Shown here: positions 22,464 through 31,731 of the stretch, piece after piece
Position numbering within the stretch: the first letter of the stretch is position 1
How the letters are laid out: each line of letters begins with the position of its first letter
DNA from: an uncultured Clostridia bacterium
GTDB taxonomy: Bacteria; Bacillota; Clostridia; Oscillospirales; Acutalibacteraceae
Direction: 5' to 3'
Length of the DNA: 39,291 nt
NCBI GenBank assembly: GCA_947166135.1
Contig: CAMVDB010000012.1
Span: forward strand, 1-39,291
Notes under the pieces: generated by a model
What the model saw: only the letters and a program-made list of their open reading frames with translations
The model's database searches: none
Told to the model about the DNA's origin: nothing
Position numbers and translations under genes: made by a program

Positions 22464-23459
22464 ATGGCTTTATTTGAAAACTACGACAGACGTATCAATA
22501 AGATCAACGGCGTTTTAGCCGAGTACGGTATCGCCTCCGTTGAGGAGAGCCGTGAAATCTGTAAGGCAGCGGGCTTCGACCCCTATGAGATCACCAAGGG
22601 CATCCAGCCCATCTGCTTCGAGAACGTATGCTGGGCTTACTGTGTAGGCGCTGCTATCGCCCTGAAGGCAGGCGCTAAGAACGCTGAGGAAGCTGCGCGC
22701 TACATCGGTATCGGTCTGCAGAGCTTCTGTATCGACGGCTCCGTTGCCGAGAACCGCAAGGTCGGTATCGGCCACGGTAACCTCGCCGCGATGCTGCTCA
22801 GTAACGAGACCAAGTGCTTCGCGTTCCTCGCGGGTCACGAGTCCTTCGCAGCCGCTGAAGGCGCGATCGGTATCGTCCGCAACGCGAACAAGGTTCGCCA
22901 GCAGCCCCTGCGCGTTATCCTGAACGGTCTCGGTAAGGACGCCGCTCAGATCATCTCCCGTATCAACGGCTTCACCTATGTACAGACTCAGTTCGATTAC
23001 TTCACCGGCGAGCTGAAGATCGTTAAGGAGACCGCTTACTCCGACGGCGAGCGCGCGAACGTCCGCTGCTACGGTGCCGACGACGTCCGTGAGGGCGTTG
23101 CGATCATGCACAAAGAGGGCGTTGACGTCTCCATCACCGGTAACTCCACCAACCCCACCCGCTTCCAGCATCCCGTTGCAGGCACCTACAAGAAGGAGTG
23201 CAACGAGCAGGGTAAGAAGTACTTCTCCGTTGCTTCCGGCGGCGGTACAGGCCGTACCCTCCATCCCGATAACATGGCTGCGGGTCCCGCTTCCTACGGC
23301 ATGACCGACACCATGGGCCGTATGCATTCCGACGCTCAGTTCGCGGGCTCCTCTTCCGTTCCCGCTCACGTTGAGATGATGGGCTTCCTGGGCATGGGCA
23401 ACAACCCCATGGTCGGCGCTACCGTCGCAGTCGCTGTTGCTGTTCAGAACAGCCTGTAA
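22464..23459 (+). CDS. GGGtGRT protein (conserved, function unknown)
   Basis: This 331-residue soluble protein has the name-giving motif SGGGTGRTLHPDNMAAGPAS starting at residue 258. Cysteines C33, C51, C56, C60, C89, C118, C202 and C246 and conserved HGN and GHESF loops suggest a metal or cofactor site. The glycine-rich C-terminus ends in a hydrophobic helix. ATG 22464 has GGGAGG upstream. An in-frame GTG at 22455 lies inside the ribosome site. Codon choice is strongly biased, like highly expressed genes. No activity is established to my knowledge. With the NifU-like partner, redox or iron-sulfur chemistry is a reasonable guess. Confidence 0.9.
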   Translation: MALFENYDRRINKINGVLAEYGIASVEESREICKAAGFDPYEITKGIQPICFENVCWAYCVGAAIALKAGAKNAEEAARYIGIGLQSFCIDGSVAENRKVGIGHGNLAAMLLSNETKCFAFLAGHESFAAAEGAIGIVRNANKVRQQPLRVILNGLGKDAAQIISRINGFTYVQTQFDYFTGELKIVKETAYSDGERANVRCYGADDVREGVAIMHKEGVDVSITGNSTNPTRFQHPVAGTYKKECNEQGKKYFSVASGGGTGRTLHPDNMAAGPASYGMTDTMGRMHSDAQFAGSSSVPAHVEMMGFLGMGNNPMVGATVAVAVAVQNSL

Positions 23460-23480
23460 GGATCAAATATTCCAATAACA

Positions 23481-23509
23481 AAGGCTCCGGTTTATTCCGG
23501 AGCCTTTTT
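23481..23509 (+). terminator. terminator of the GGGtGRT operon
   Basis: AAGGCTCCGG and CCGGAGCCTT form a perfect 10-bp stem with a 6-nt loop and a T5 run. Confidence 0.93.
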
Positions 23510-23569
23510 GCGTTTGAAGAAGCAAGCTTTCCAAATGCCTGTTTTTTCAGTTAAAATGTGGGTTTTCGG

Positions 23570-23598
23570 TTGACTGACAAGGCGGTTTATAGTATCAT
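23570..23598 (+). promoter_or_regulatory. sigma-A promoter of the galT operon
   Basis: TTGACT is 17 nt from TATCAT. The leader is about 100 nt, with no catabolite-repression (cre) site that I could identify with confidence. Confidence 0.65.
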
Positions 23599-23702
23599 GA
23601 AAATGAACGTATGCCCGACGGCGAACGCTTGCCGATCGGGAGAGATAATCGCCCTGCGGCGTCCCGAAGCGCCCGGCAAAATCCACATAAAGGAGCAGTA
23701 TT

Positions 23703-25193
23703 ATGATTTGCAAAGACATCCAACGACTGATCGAATATTCGGTCAAGAACGCTCTGATCACCCGCGACGACGAGCTGGTCGTCCGTAACATGCTGATGGA
23801 CGCGCTGCATGTTTGTGACTGGCAGGACGAGCCCGTCGACGGCACTGACGCCGAGATCGACGAGATCCTGCTTCCGCTGATCGACTACGCCTGCGCGAAC
23901 GGCGTGATCGAGGACACCACCGCCAACCGCGACCTGTTCGATACCAAGCTCATGGGTATCCTGACCCCGATGCCGCGCGAGATCATCCGAGATTTTTGGG
24001 AGCAGTATCGTGAATCGCCGAAGGCGGCGACGGACTGGTACTTCGATATCAGCCAAAAGCTGAATTACGTCCGTGCCGGAAGGATCAGAAAGGACGTCAA
24101 GTGGACTTATGAGTCCGAATTCGGCACGCTTGACATTACCATCAACCGCTCAAAGCCCGAGAAGGATCCCCGCGATATCGCCAAGGCGGGCGCCTCCGCC
24201 TCCGTCGCGTATCCGAAGTGTCAGCTTTGCGCCGAGAATATGGGCTACGCCGGTCGTCAGAACCATCCCGCGCGCCAGAACCTGCGCCCCATTCCCATCA
24301 CGATCAACGACGGCGACTGGTACCTGCAGTATTCGCCCTACGGCTACTACAACGAGCACTGCATCGTCTTTAACAGCAAGCATATCCCGATGGTCATCGA
24401 CGCGGCGGTATTCCGCAAGCTTTTTGACTTCATCGGTCAGTTCCCGCATTACTTTGTCGGCTCCAACGCCGATCTCCCCATCGTCGGCGGTTCGATCCTC
24501 TCTCACGAGCATTTTCAGGGCGGTCACTACACCTTCGCGATGGCGAAAGCGCCCGAGGAGCACAGCTTCACCCTGTCCGATTATCCCGAAGTCCATGCCG
24601 CGACGGTCAAGTGGCCGATGTCGGTGATCCGTCTGCGCAGCGCCGACAAGGCGCAGCTTTCACAGGCGAGCGCCGTGATCCTCAAGGCGTGGCGTGCTTA
24701 TACCGACGAGAGCGCGAACATCTTCGCTTTAACCGACGGCACGCCTCATAACACGATCACTCCGATCGCGAGGATGAAGGACGGGCTGTTCGAGTGCGAT
24801 CTGGTGTTGCGCAACAACATCACCTCCGAGGACAGACCCCTCGGCGTGTATCATCCGAACCCCACCCTTCACCATATCAAGAAGGAGAACATCGGTCTGA
24901 TCGAGGTCATGGGTCTGGCGGTACTGCCCGCACGCCTCGCGACCGAGCTCGAGGCGGTCAGGGACGCCCTGCTCAGCGGCGCCGATCTCTCAAAAAATCC
25001 GCAGACGGCGAGTCACGCCGCGTGGGCGGCTGAGTTCATGCCGCGCCATCCCGAGTTCTGCGCCGAAAACGCGATGGAGATCATCCGCGCCGAGGTCGGA
25101 GCAGTGTTCGAACAGGTTCTTTGTGACGCAGGCGTATTCAAGCGTGACGAAGAGGGACAGGCGGCGTTCATGCGCTTCATCAATTCTCTGTGA
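23703..25193 (+). CDS. galT: UDP-glucose--hexose-1-phosphate uridylyltransferase, class II GalT
   Basis: This 496-residue enzyme of the Leloir pathway exchanges galactose-1-phosphate with UDP-glucose to give UDP-galactose and glucose-1-phosphate. Its length and start (ICKDIQRLIEYSVKNALI) are those of the Firmicutes class II family. The HEHFQGG motif at residues 268-274 holds the His region corresponding to the class I HxH active site. Neither galK nor galE is adjacent. It is the first gene of an operon with a GH2 beta-galactosidase 18 bp downstream. This fits galactose released by that enzyme and by the GH36 enzyme at the other end of the window. The ribosome site is AAAGGAG. Confidence 0.95.
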   Translation: MICKDIQRLIEYSVKNALITRDDELVVRNMLMDALHVCDWQDEPVDGTDAEIDEILLPLIDYACANGVIEDTTANRDLFDTKLMGILTPMPREIIRDFWEQYRESPKAATDWYFDISQKLNYVRAGRIRKDVKWTYESEFGTLDITINRSKPEKDPRDIAKAGASASVAYPKCQLCAENMGYAGRQNHPARQNLRPIPITINDGDWYLQYSPYGYYNEHCIVFNSKHIPMVIDAAVFRKLFDFIGQFPHYFVGSNADLPIVGGSILSHEHFQGGHYTFAMAKAPEEHSFTLSDYPEVHAATVKWPMSVIRLRSADKAQLSQASAVILKAWRAYTDESANIFALTDGTPHNTITPIARMKDGLFECDLVLRNNITSEDRPLGVYHPNPTLHHIKKENIGLIEVMGLAVLPARLATELEAVRDALLSGADLSKNPQTASHAAWAAEFMPRHPEFCAENAMEIIRAEVGAVFEQVLCDAGVFKRDEEGQAAFMRFINSL

Positions 25194-25211
25194 TCAATCA
25201 GTGAGGATTTT

Positions 25212-27623
25212 ATGCGACAGATACTACATATAAATAATGACTGGGAGTTCACTCCCGCATTTGATATCGCGTTCTTACGCGGAGAGGGCAATGCGGAGGC
25301 GGTGCGCCTGCCGCACACCTGTAAGGTCACGCCCTATGACTATTTTGACGAGAGCATCTACCAGATGGTCTGCGGCTACCGCAAGCGGCTCGACCTGAGC
25401 GCACGCGGCGATCGCAGAGCGTTTATCTGCTTCGGCGCGGCGGCGCATTACGCGCGGGTCTATCTCGACGGCGAGCTGATCGGCGAGCACAAGAGCGGCT
25501 ATACCGCCTTTGAATTCGAGCTCGTTACCGATAATCCCTCGCCGCTGCTGGTCGTGGAGCTCGATACCCGCGAGAACCTGAACTTCCCGCCCTTCGGTAA
25601 GGTCATCGACTACCTGACCTACGGCGGACTCTACCGCGAGGTAAGGCTCGAGTACCGTGAGCAGAGCTATATCGACGATGTGTTCGCCAAGCCCTCGATC
25701 CCCGATACCATCCGCGTCACTCCGCGGATGAACCCGAAACTCGTAGCGGGTCTGACCTTTGAGGGTACGGTCAACTGCGAGATCGACCTCGTCGGCGAGG
25801 CTGATGAGATCCGCCTGTCATTAACGGAAAAGGGCGGAAAAACCGCTCTCGCTGAAGCGACCTTTGCAGTCGGCAGTGATTATACGCTGAAGGTGCCCCG
25901 CGTCCATCTGTGGGATCCGCTCTCTCCCGCTCTGTATGAGCTGAAAGCCGAGTTGATCAGGGGCGACATCGTGATCGATACGCTGACCCGCAGAGTCGGT
26001 TTCCGCCGTGCGGAGTTCAGAAAGGACGGCTTCTTCCTCAACGGCAGACGTTTCAAGCTGCGCGGCCTGAACCGCCACCAGTCCTATCCCTACGTCGGCT
26101 ATGCGATGCCGCGCTCCATGCAGCGGATGGACGCCGATCTGTTGAAGGGAGAGCTCGGCTGTAACGCCGTTCGCACCTCCCACTATCCCCAGTCGCACCA
26201 CTTCATCGGGCGCTGTGACGAGCTCGGTATGCCCGTCTTTACCGAAGCGCCGGGCTGGCAGAATCTCGGCGATGACGAGTGGAAGGACGTCGGCGTAGAA
26301 GCGGTCAGGGAGATGGTGCGCGAGTACCGCAACCATCCCTCGATCATCCTCTGGGGCGTTCGTATCAACGAAAGTCCCGACGACCATGACTTTTATGTCA
26401 GGACGAATGAAGCCGCACGCAGCCTCGACCCGACCCGCGCCACCGGCGGCGTTCGCTGTCACAAGAACAGCGAGCTGCTCGAGGATGTCTATACCTATAA
26501 TGATTTTGTACACGACGGCGTACAGCCCGGCTGTGAGCCGAAGAGGGCAGTCACCTCTGATGTTGAGAAAGCATATCTTGTGTCGGAGTACGGCGGACAC
26601 ATGTACTCCACCAAGGCGTATGACGATGAGGAACACCGCCTCGAGCACATGCTCCGTCACGCGCGCACGCTCGACGCCGTCGCCTCCTACGACGATATCG
26701 CAGGTTCCTTCGCGTGGTGCATGTTCGATTATAACACCCATAAGGAGTTCGGCTCCGGCGACCGTATCTGCTACCACGGCGTATGTGATATGTTCCGTAA
26801 CAAGAAGCTTGCCGCTGAGCTCTACGCGATCCAGGACAGCGATCAGCCGATCCTGCAGCTGAGCTCCTCCATGGATATCGGCGACCACCCCGCCACCAAC
26901 CGCGGACGCGTCTATATTCTCACAAACGCCGACAGTGTGCGCTTCTATAAGAACGATTCCTTTATCCATGAATATACCCACGAGGGAACGGAGTTCCCGC
27001 ATCTCAAGTTCCCGCCCATCGAGATCACCGATTATATCGGCGACCGGATCGCCGAGAATGAGGATTTCACCCCGAAGCAGGCGGAGTATGTCAAGGATAT
27101 CCTCAACGAAAGCTCCCGCTTCGGCATGAACAATCTTTCCGTTGACGCCAAGGGTAAGGCGGCTTACCTGATGATGCGTTACGGGATGGATCACGACGCC
27201 GCCTACCGCCTGTACGGTAAGTACATCGGTAACTGGGGCGACAAGAGCACCGTGTTCCGCCTCGAAGCCTATAAGGACGGCAAGCTCGTCAAGGAGCTGC
27301 GCGTTTCTCCGTTCGAGAAGCGCGTCCTGACCGCACAGGTCGACCATACCGAGCTTGTCGAGGCACAGACCTACGACGTCGCGGCGGTGCGTATCCGCAT
27401 GACCGACCAGAACGGCAACGATATGCCGTACTTCTTCGGCGCTGTCAATGCTCAGGTCAGCGGCGATATCGAGCTGATCGGCGAGTCTCCCGTCATCCTG
27501 CGCGCGGGTATGGGCGGCGTGTATGTCCGTACCGTCGGTACGGCGGGGGAGGGCACCCTCACCCTGAGCGCGGAGGGCTGTGACAGCGTGACTGTGCGCT
27601 TTTGTATCGAGGTCAAGGTATGA
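25212..27623 (+). CDS. glycoside hydrolase family 2, probable beta-galactosidase
   Basis: This 803-residue cytoplasmic enzyme has the GH2 layout: sugar-binding sandwich (about 1-165), immunoglobulin-like domain (about 170-275), catalytic barrel (about 280-560), then an extra C-terminal region with beta domains. LRGLNRHQSYPYVG marks the barrel entry. The acid/base is Glu387 in GVRINES and the nucleophile is Glu459 in VSEYGGHMY. There is no signal peptide. It lies between galT and a C_GCAxxG_C_C gene, whose ATG overlaps its TGA. galT upstream supports beta-galactosidase over beta-glucuronidase or beta-mannosidase. The C-terminal region resembles the DUF4982-type tails of gut GH2 enzymes only loosely. 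Confidence 0.9.
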   Translation: MRQILHINNDWEFTPAFDIAFLRGEGNAEAVRLPHTCKVTPYDYFDESIYQMVCGYRKRLDLSARGDRRAFICFGAAAHYARVYLDGELIGEHKSGYTAFEFELVTDNPSPLLVVELDTRENLNFPPFGKVIDYLTYGGLYREVRLEYREQSYIDDVFAKPSIPDTIRVTPRMNPKLVAGLTFEGTVNCEIDLVGEADEIRLSLTEKGGKTALAEATFAVGSDYTLKVPRVHLWDPLSPALYELKAELIRGDIVIDTLTRRVGFRRAEFRKDGFFLNGRRFKLRGLNRHQSYPYVGYAMPRSMQRMDADLLKGELGCNAVRTSHYPQSHHFIGRCDELGMPVFTEAPGWQNLGDDEWKDVGVEAVREMVREYRNHPSIILWGVRINESPDDHDFYVRTNEAARSLDPTRATGGVRCHKNSELLEDVYTYNDFVHDGVQPGCEPKRAVTSDVEKAYLVSEYGGHMYSTKAYDDEEHRLEHMLRHARTLDAVASYDDIAGSFAWCMFDYNTHKEFGSGDRICYHGVCDMFRNKKLAAELYAIQDSDQPILQLSSSMDIGDHPATNRGRVYILTNADSVRFYKNDSFIHEYTHEGTEFPHLKFPPIEITDYIGDRIAENEDFTPKQAEYVKDILNESSRFGMNNLSVDAKGKAAYLMMRYGMDHDAAYRLYGKYIGNWGDKSTVFRLEAYKDGKLVKELRVSPFEKRVLTAQVDHTELVEAQTYDVAAVRIRMTDQNGNDMPYFFGAVNAQVSGDIELIGESPVILRAGMGGVYVRTVGTAGEGTLTLSAEGCDSVTVRFCIEVKV

Positions 27624-28072
27624 CGGATCACGGCAGTCTCGCGGAGGAATACTTCCGACAGGGTTATAACTGTGCCCAGAGTGTGTTGTTCGCGTTCTCC
27701 GATCTTACGGGACTCGACGGCGATACCGCCCTGCGGCTGAGCTCGTCCTTCGGCGGCGGCTTAGGCAGATTGCGCGAGGTCTGCGGCGCTGTCAGCGGCG
27801 CTTCGATGGTGCTCGGGCTGTTGAAGGGTTATTCCGATCCCGATGACCGCGAAGCGAAGAAGGCGCATTATCATCTGATACAGGAGTTTGCGCGTCGGTT
27901 TCGCGAGGAGCAGGGCTCAATCGTATGTCGCGAGCTGCTCTCGGGCGTGCAAAAGACCGACGGCGGCGATCCCGAGGAACGAACGGCGGCGTATTACAGG
28001 AAGCGCCCCTGTCCCGAACTCTGTCGACGCGCGGCACAGCTCGTTGATGAAATGCTGACAGATTTTTCATAA
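27620..28072 (+). CDS. C_GCAxxG_C_C family protein, possible redox protein
   Basis: This 150-residue protein matches the small family named for its cysteine pattern. Cys18 is in YNCAQSVL, Cys55 starts CGAVSGASMVLG, Cys103 is in VCREL, and Cys131 and Cys135 are in CPELC. The family is thought to bind a metal or act in redox chemistry, with no firm function. Its ATG overlaps the GH2 stop (ATGA), so translation is coupled. An in-frame GTG start further upstream lies within GH2 and is unlikely. Why it is tied to galactoside breakdown is unclear. Confidence 0.9.
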   Translation: MTDHGSLAEEYFRQGYNCAQSVLFAFSDLTGLDGDTALRLSSSFGGGLGRLREVCGAVSGASMVLGLLKGYSDPDDREAKKAHYHLIQEFARRFREEQGSIVCRELLSGVQKTDGGDPEERTAAYYRKRPCPELCRRAAQLVDEMLTDFS

Positions 28073-28077
28073 ACGTA

Positions 28078-28109
28078 AAGGGGCTGAGAAGATCAGCCCC
28101 TTCTATATT
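28078..28109 (+). terminator. terminator of the galT-GH2 operon
   Basis: AAGGGGCTGA and TCAGCCCCTT form a 10-bp stem around a 5-nt loop, followed by a T-rich CTATATT tail. Confidence 0.85.
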
Positions 28110-28142
28110 ACAGGATTGTTATTGAAAATACTACCGAATCGG

Positions 28143-28171
28143 TTGCAACCTTCATCCGAAAATGCTACAAT
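28143..28171 (+). promoter_or_regulatory. sigma-A promoter of the YdcF-like gene
   Basis: TTGCAA is 17 nt from TACAAT, about 25 nt before the start codon. Confidence 0.68.
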
Positions 28172-28196
28172 GATAAGGTAAATTTATGGGAACGGT

Positions 28197-29705
28197 GTGA
28201 GCCAAATGACGAAAAATACACGCGTGAAGAAACGGCAAAAAATCAAACGTCGTTTTATCTTTCTTAATATCCTCGCGGTCGTTCTTATCGTTTTCGGGAT
28301 CCGTTATATGGATATCGTGGGCGATCATTATGATATGCATTCATTCACTTATTTTACCGATGAGGCCGGGCCGGATTTCAACGACACCAAGGTCGCTGCC
28401 GAGCCCGAAGGTGTGGTGCGTGTTGAGTCGCTGGAGCTTTCCGATGAGCAGGAGCTGATTATCAAGCTGAGCTCCGTAAAAAAAGGCAGCGCCGACATTA
28501 CGATAACGACGTACAATGAGGAAGGAAAGCCCAACCGTATAGAAAACTCTCATGTGGATGTCACCATGACGGGCGCGATCATCGAGCACAGGGATTATTA
28601 TACGAATTTCAGCGGGTACGAGGTCGTCATATGGCTGTTCCTCGGCTATATCGCGGCGGTACTCGTCGTGATGCTGTACTCCTTCTACGAGTGTTACAAA
28701 AAGAGCGATTACTCCTATTCGATGGTTGCTTACGGCGGTATCTCGCTGTTTCTCGCTGTACTTCTCGCGATCACCGTCTATAAGTGGATGAACAACGTGG
28801 TCGGCTCCTTCTCGGCGCTGGTCAGCTTACTGACGGAGACGGGCGAATGGTTCCTTGTCCTGATGTTGCCGGTCATGCTGGTGATGGCAGTGGCGCTGTC
28901 GGTCAGCAATATCTGGCTGCTCCGTCACGAGGGCTTCCGTCCAGTGAACGCGCTGGGTATCGCGATCAGTGTTGTGTGGCTTTTGGCGTTGGTTTTTTCG
29001 CTCAATTACAGACTTTTCCATATTAATCTTCTTGAAAACACGACGTTGATATGGCATATTCGCAACATCATGAGCTTCGTCGTGACCTACTTCGAGTGCA
29101 TGCTTCTTTCTACCTCAGCCTGTGCCTTTATCTCTACACGACACACCCCGCCGCTCGACCGTGATTATATCATTATCCTCGGCTGCGCGATCCGCAGGGA
29201 CGGAACACTCACGCCGCTGCTGCGCGGACGAGTCGACAGCGCGCTGAGCTTTGAGAAGAAGCAGTTTGAAGAGACCGGTAAGCACGCGCGCTTCGTTCCC
29301 TCCGGCGGTCAGGGCAGTGACGAGATCATCTCCGAGGGCGAGGCGATGGAGCGCTACCTGATCGAGCAGGGCGTCGAGCCCGAGCGCATCGTGCGCGAGG
29401 ACAAGAGCGTGAACACCTTCCAGAACATGCAGTTCTCCCGTGATCGCATCATGGACGATACCGATGATTTTGAGGAGCAGAAGATCGCTTTTTCCACCAC
29501 GAACTACCATATTTTCCGCGGCTATATCCTCGCGAACAAAAACGGCTTCAAGGCGCAGGGCATCTCCGCTAAGACAAAGTGGTATTTCTTCCCGAATGCC
29601 TTTATTCGCGAGTTTATCGGCTTGCTGTTTGACCAGAAGATCCGCCATCTGATGATCATTGCGCTGATCGCCGCGATCGTTGTCGGAGTCGCCTATATCC
29701 TGTAG
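28197..29705 (+). CDS. multi-pass membrane protein with YdcF/SanA (DUF218) domain
   Basis: This is a 502-residue protein. A basic N-terminus precedes a first helix (about 23-40). An extracytoplasmic-looking segment follows (about 45-140), then five further helices (about 142-305), a YdcF-like domain (about 320-475) and a last helix. Family signs are DYIIILGCAIRRDGTLTP, FVPSGGQGSDE and the SVNTFQNM loop. SanA/YdcF proteins affect envelope integrity and may bind nucleotide-linked cofactors, but no reaction is settled. The start may be GTG 28197 (GGGAACG upstream) or ATG 28206. It is a single-gene unit between two terminators. Confidence 0.88.
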   Translation: MSQMTKNTRVKKRQKIKRRFIFLNILAVVLIVFGIRYMDIVGDHYDMHSFTYFTDEAGPDFNDTKVAAEPEGVVRVESLELSDEQELIIKLSSVKKGSADITITTYNEEGKPNRIENSHVDVTMTGAIIEHRDYYTNFSGYEVVIWLFLGYIAAVLVVMLYSFYECYKKSDYSYSMVAYGGISLFLAVLLAITVYKWMNNVVGSFSALVSLLTETGEWFLVLMLPVMLVMAVALSVSNIWLLRHEGFRPVNALGIAISVVWLLALVFSLNYRLFHINLLENTTLIWHIRNIMSFVVTYFECMLLSTSACAFISTRHTPPLDRDYIIILGCAIRRDGTLTPLLRGRVDSALSFEKKQFEETGKHARFVPSGGQGSDEIISEGEAMERYLIEQGVEPERIVREDKSVNTFQNMQFSRDRIMDDTDDFEEQKIAFSTTNYHIFRGYILANKNGFKAQGISAKTKWYFFPNAFIREFIGLLFDQKIRHLMIIALIAAIVVGVAYIL

Positions 29706-29741
29706 CAAAGCGTTGCCGGCTTAATATTCGAAATATAACAA

Positions 29742-29802
29742 AACACCCCTTTGGCTGTGCCGTGCCGTAAATGCCGGCTGTACCGAAGGGGTGTTATTTT
29801 TT
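29742..29802. terminator. bidirectional terminator between YdcF-like and rhodanese genes
   Basis: AACACCCCTT and AAGGGGTGTT form a 10-bp outer stem around 34 nt that hold a second small stem. ATTTTTTG follows on plus and TTTTGTT on minus. Confidence 0.85.
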
Positions 29803-29812
29803 GTTGGATGGA

Positions 29813-30223
29813 TCAGTCCTTCACGACCTCGCCGGGCCAGTCGATGATCCCGCCGAACTCCGCGACGTTGAGGTAGCCCCGGTCGGCGAGCTTCTGTGAG
29901 GCTTCCTTGCTGCGTCTGCCGCTGCGGCAGTAGACGAGGATCAGCTGCTCCTTGTCGGGCAGCTCCTTCAGATCGGCTGTCTCGATCTCTTCGTTCGGGA
30001 TGCAGATGGCGCCCTTGATATGACCTTCGGCAAATTCCTCGCGGGTACGAACATCCAGGAGGATGTAGCCCGTCTCGGTCTCGATGATCTGCTTCGCGAT
30101 ATCCATCGTGATCTGCCGGTAGGTGCGGGCGGTTGCTGTCGGTTCTGTTTTGTTCTGTGATCCGCACGCTCCCAGCGTAAGTATCAGCAGAATGCTCAGT
30201 AATAATGCGGTGATCCTTTTCAT
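29813..30223 (-). CDS. rhodanese-domain lipoprotein
   Basis: This 136-residue protein has a lipoprotein signal (lipobox LGAC, Cys20) followed by a single rhodanese domain, about residues 35-133. The active-site loop is CRSGRRS with Cys99 at 99-105, and Asp57 in LLDVRTREEF fits the family. It would handle sulfur or persulfide, or thiols, outside the membrane. The substrate is unknown. ATG 30223 follows AGGAG. A TATAAT lies at about 30329-30334 on the minus strand, without a good -35 box. It is a single-gene unit. Confidence 0.93.
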   Translation of the reverse strand: MKRITALLLSILLILTLGACGSQNKTEPTATARTYRQITMDIAKQIIETETGYILLDVRTREEFAEGHIKGAICIPNEEIETADLKELPDKEQLILVYCRSGRRSKEASQKLADRGYLNVAEFGGIIDWPGEVVKD

Positions 30224-30438
30224 GAGTACGCTCCTGTCATTTATTAACTTTATATGCCTGCTCAGTTTGTTGCTTCGCTACAACGAGCGACGGCTGTGTC
30301 TAATGTGCGCAAAGCACGCTTTCTTGTGATTATAGCGTAAAACGGAAGAAAAGGAAAGCTTTTTTCCTAGACTGATACTATGCATATTATACAAAGTTTC
30401 AGCGGATTTTTTGGCGGGCTTCACCTATGTGAAATCGC

Positions 30439-30467
30439 TTGCACTATATCGTTCTTTTCGATATAAT
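30439..30467 (+). promoter_or_regulatory. sigma-A promoter of the iron alcohol dehydrogenase gene
   Basis: TTGCAC is 17 nt from a perfect TATAAT, 32 nt before the start. Confidence 0.78.
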
Positions 30468-30498
30468 GAATCCATAAAACTATGCTAGGAGGAAACTT

Positions 30499-31665
30499 AT
30501 GTTAGGAAATTTCTGTTACCATAATGCGACAAAGCTCTATTTCGGCGACGATTCGCTGCAGTATCTCAACGAGGAGCTCCCGAAGTACGGCAAGACCGTC
30601 CAGCTGATCTACGGCGGCGGTTCCGTCAAGCGCAACGGCATCTATGACGCGGTCGTCGAGATTCTCAAGGCGAACGGCAAGACCGTCGTCGAGGATGCGG
30701 GCGTTATGCCCAATCCGACGGTCGAGAAGCTCCGCGAGGGCGTGAGTATCGCCCGCGAGAACCACGTCGATCTGCTGCTGGCGATGGGCGGCGGCTCCTG
30801 CTGCGATTACGCCAAGGCGGTCTCGGTCTCCGTCCACTGTGACGACGATCCTTGGGAGAAGTATTATGTCCGCTTTGAAGAGCCCGACTGCGAGATCGTT
30901 CCCGTCGCGTGCATCCTCACCATGGCGGGTACAGGCTCCGAGATGAACGCCGGCGCCGTCATCACCAATCATGAGCAGAAGCTCAAGATCGGTCATGTGT
31001 TCGGTGAGGAAGTCATGCCGAAGTTCTCGATCCTCAACCCGAAGTTCACCTTCAGCCTGCCCAAGCGTCAGATGGTTGCGGGTATCTACGATATCTTCAA
31101 CCATATCTGTGAGCAGTATTTCTCCGGTGAGGACGATAACACCAGCGATTATCTCGCCGAGGCGCTGATGCGCTCGGTTGTCCACAGCTCCCTGATCGCG
31201 GTGGAGAACCCCGAGGATTATGAAGCCCGCTCCAACATCATGTGGACGGCTACCTGGGCACTCAACACCCTGATCTCCCGCGGCAAGAGCACCGATTGGA
31301 TGGTACACATGCTGGGTCAGGCGGTCGGAGCAGTGACCGACGCGACCCACGGTATGACGCTCGCGGCGGTCTCTCTGCCGTATTACCGCACGATCATGCC
31401 CTACGGTGAGAAGAAGTTCGCCCGCTTCGCGACCGAGGTCTGGCGCGTCAATCCCGAGGGCAAGAGCGACCGCGAGCTCGCCGAGGCGGGTCTCGAGGCG
31501 CTTGAGAACTGGATGAAGCAGATCGGCGTTGCGATGAACATCACCGAGCTCGGCGCGAGCGAGGATGTGATCGAGGATATCGCCGACGCGACGATCATTC
31601 TCGACGGCGGCTACAAGGTGCTGACCCGCGGCGAGGTCGTCAGGATCCTGAGAGAGAGCCTGTGA
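30499..31665 (+). CDS. iron-containing alcohol dehydrogenase (BdhA/YqhD-like)
   Basis: This 388-residue cytoplasmic dehydrogenase is of the Fe-type family, close to butanol dehydrogenases. The NAD(P) loop GGGS is at 97-100, with TMAGTGSE near 143-150. The metal-binding histidines come from the FNHICEQY and HMLGQAVGA/THGMTLA stretches. It reduces aldehydes to alcohols in fermentation, disposing of NAD(P)H. Preference for NADPH (YqhD group) or NADH cannot be told. It has its own promoter, a strong AGGAGG site and a terminator. No partner genes are adjacent. Confidence 0.93.
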   Translation: MLGNFCYHNATKLYFGDDSLQYLNEELPKYGKTVQLIYGGGSVKRNGIYDAVVEILKANGKTVVEDAGVMPNPTVEKLREGVSIARENHVDLLLAMGGGSCCDYAKAVSVSVHCDDDPWEKYYVRFEEPDCEIVPVACILTMAGTGSEMNAGAVITNHEQKLKIGHVFGEEVMPKFSILNPKFTFSLPKRQMVAGIYDIFNHICEQYFSGEDDNTSDYLAEALMRSVVHSSLIAVENPEDYEARSNIMWTATWALNTLISRGKSTDWMVHMLGQAVGAVTDATHGMTLAAVSLPYYRTIMPYGEKKFARFATEVWRVNPEGKSDRELAEAGLEALENWMKQIGVAMNITELGASEDVIEDIADATIILDGGYKVLTRGEVVRILRESL

Positions 31666-31684
31666 TCCGTTATTGAAAAGATCA

Positions 31685-31724
31685 CCCCCGAAAAGTGAGA
31701 CGGACTTGCCTTTCGGGGGCTTTT
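31685..31724 (+). terminator. terminator of the iron alcohol dehydrogenase gene
   Basis: CCCCCGAAA and TTTCGGGGG form a 9-bp stem with a 17-nt loop, then CTTTTG. Confidence 0.85.
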
Positions 31725-31731
31725 GCGATAC

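Noticed and set aside
25821-27347. Long open frame (508 codons) on the minus strand opposite the GH2 gene
   Set aside because: It lies fully inside a well-conserved GH2 gene, has no recognisable protein family, and arises from the GC-rich codon bias of the opposite strand. The same applies to long frames opposite 1572-2585, 8430-9818 and 30502-31827.
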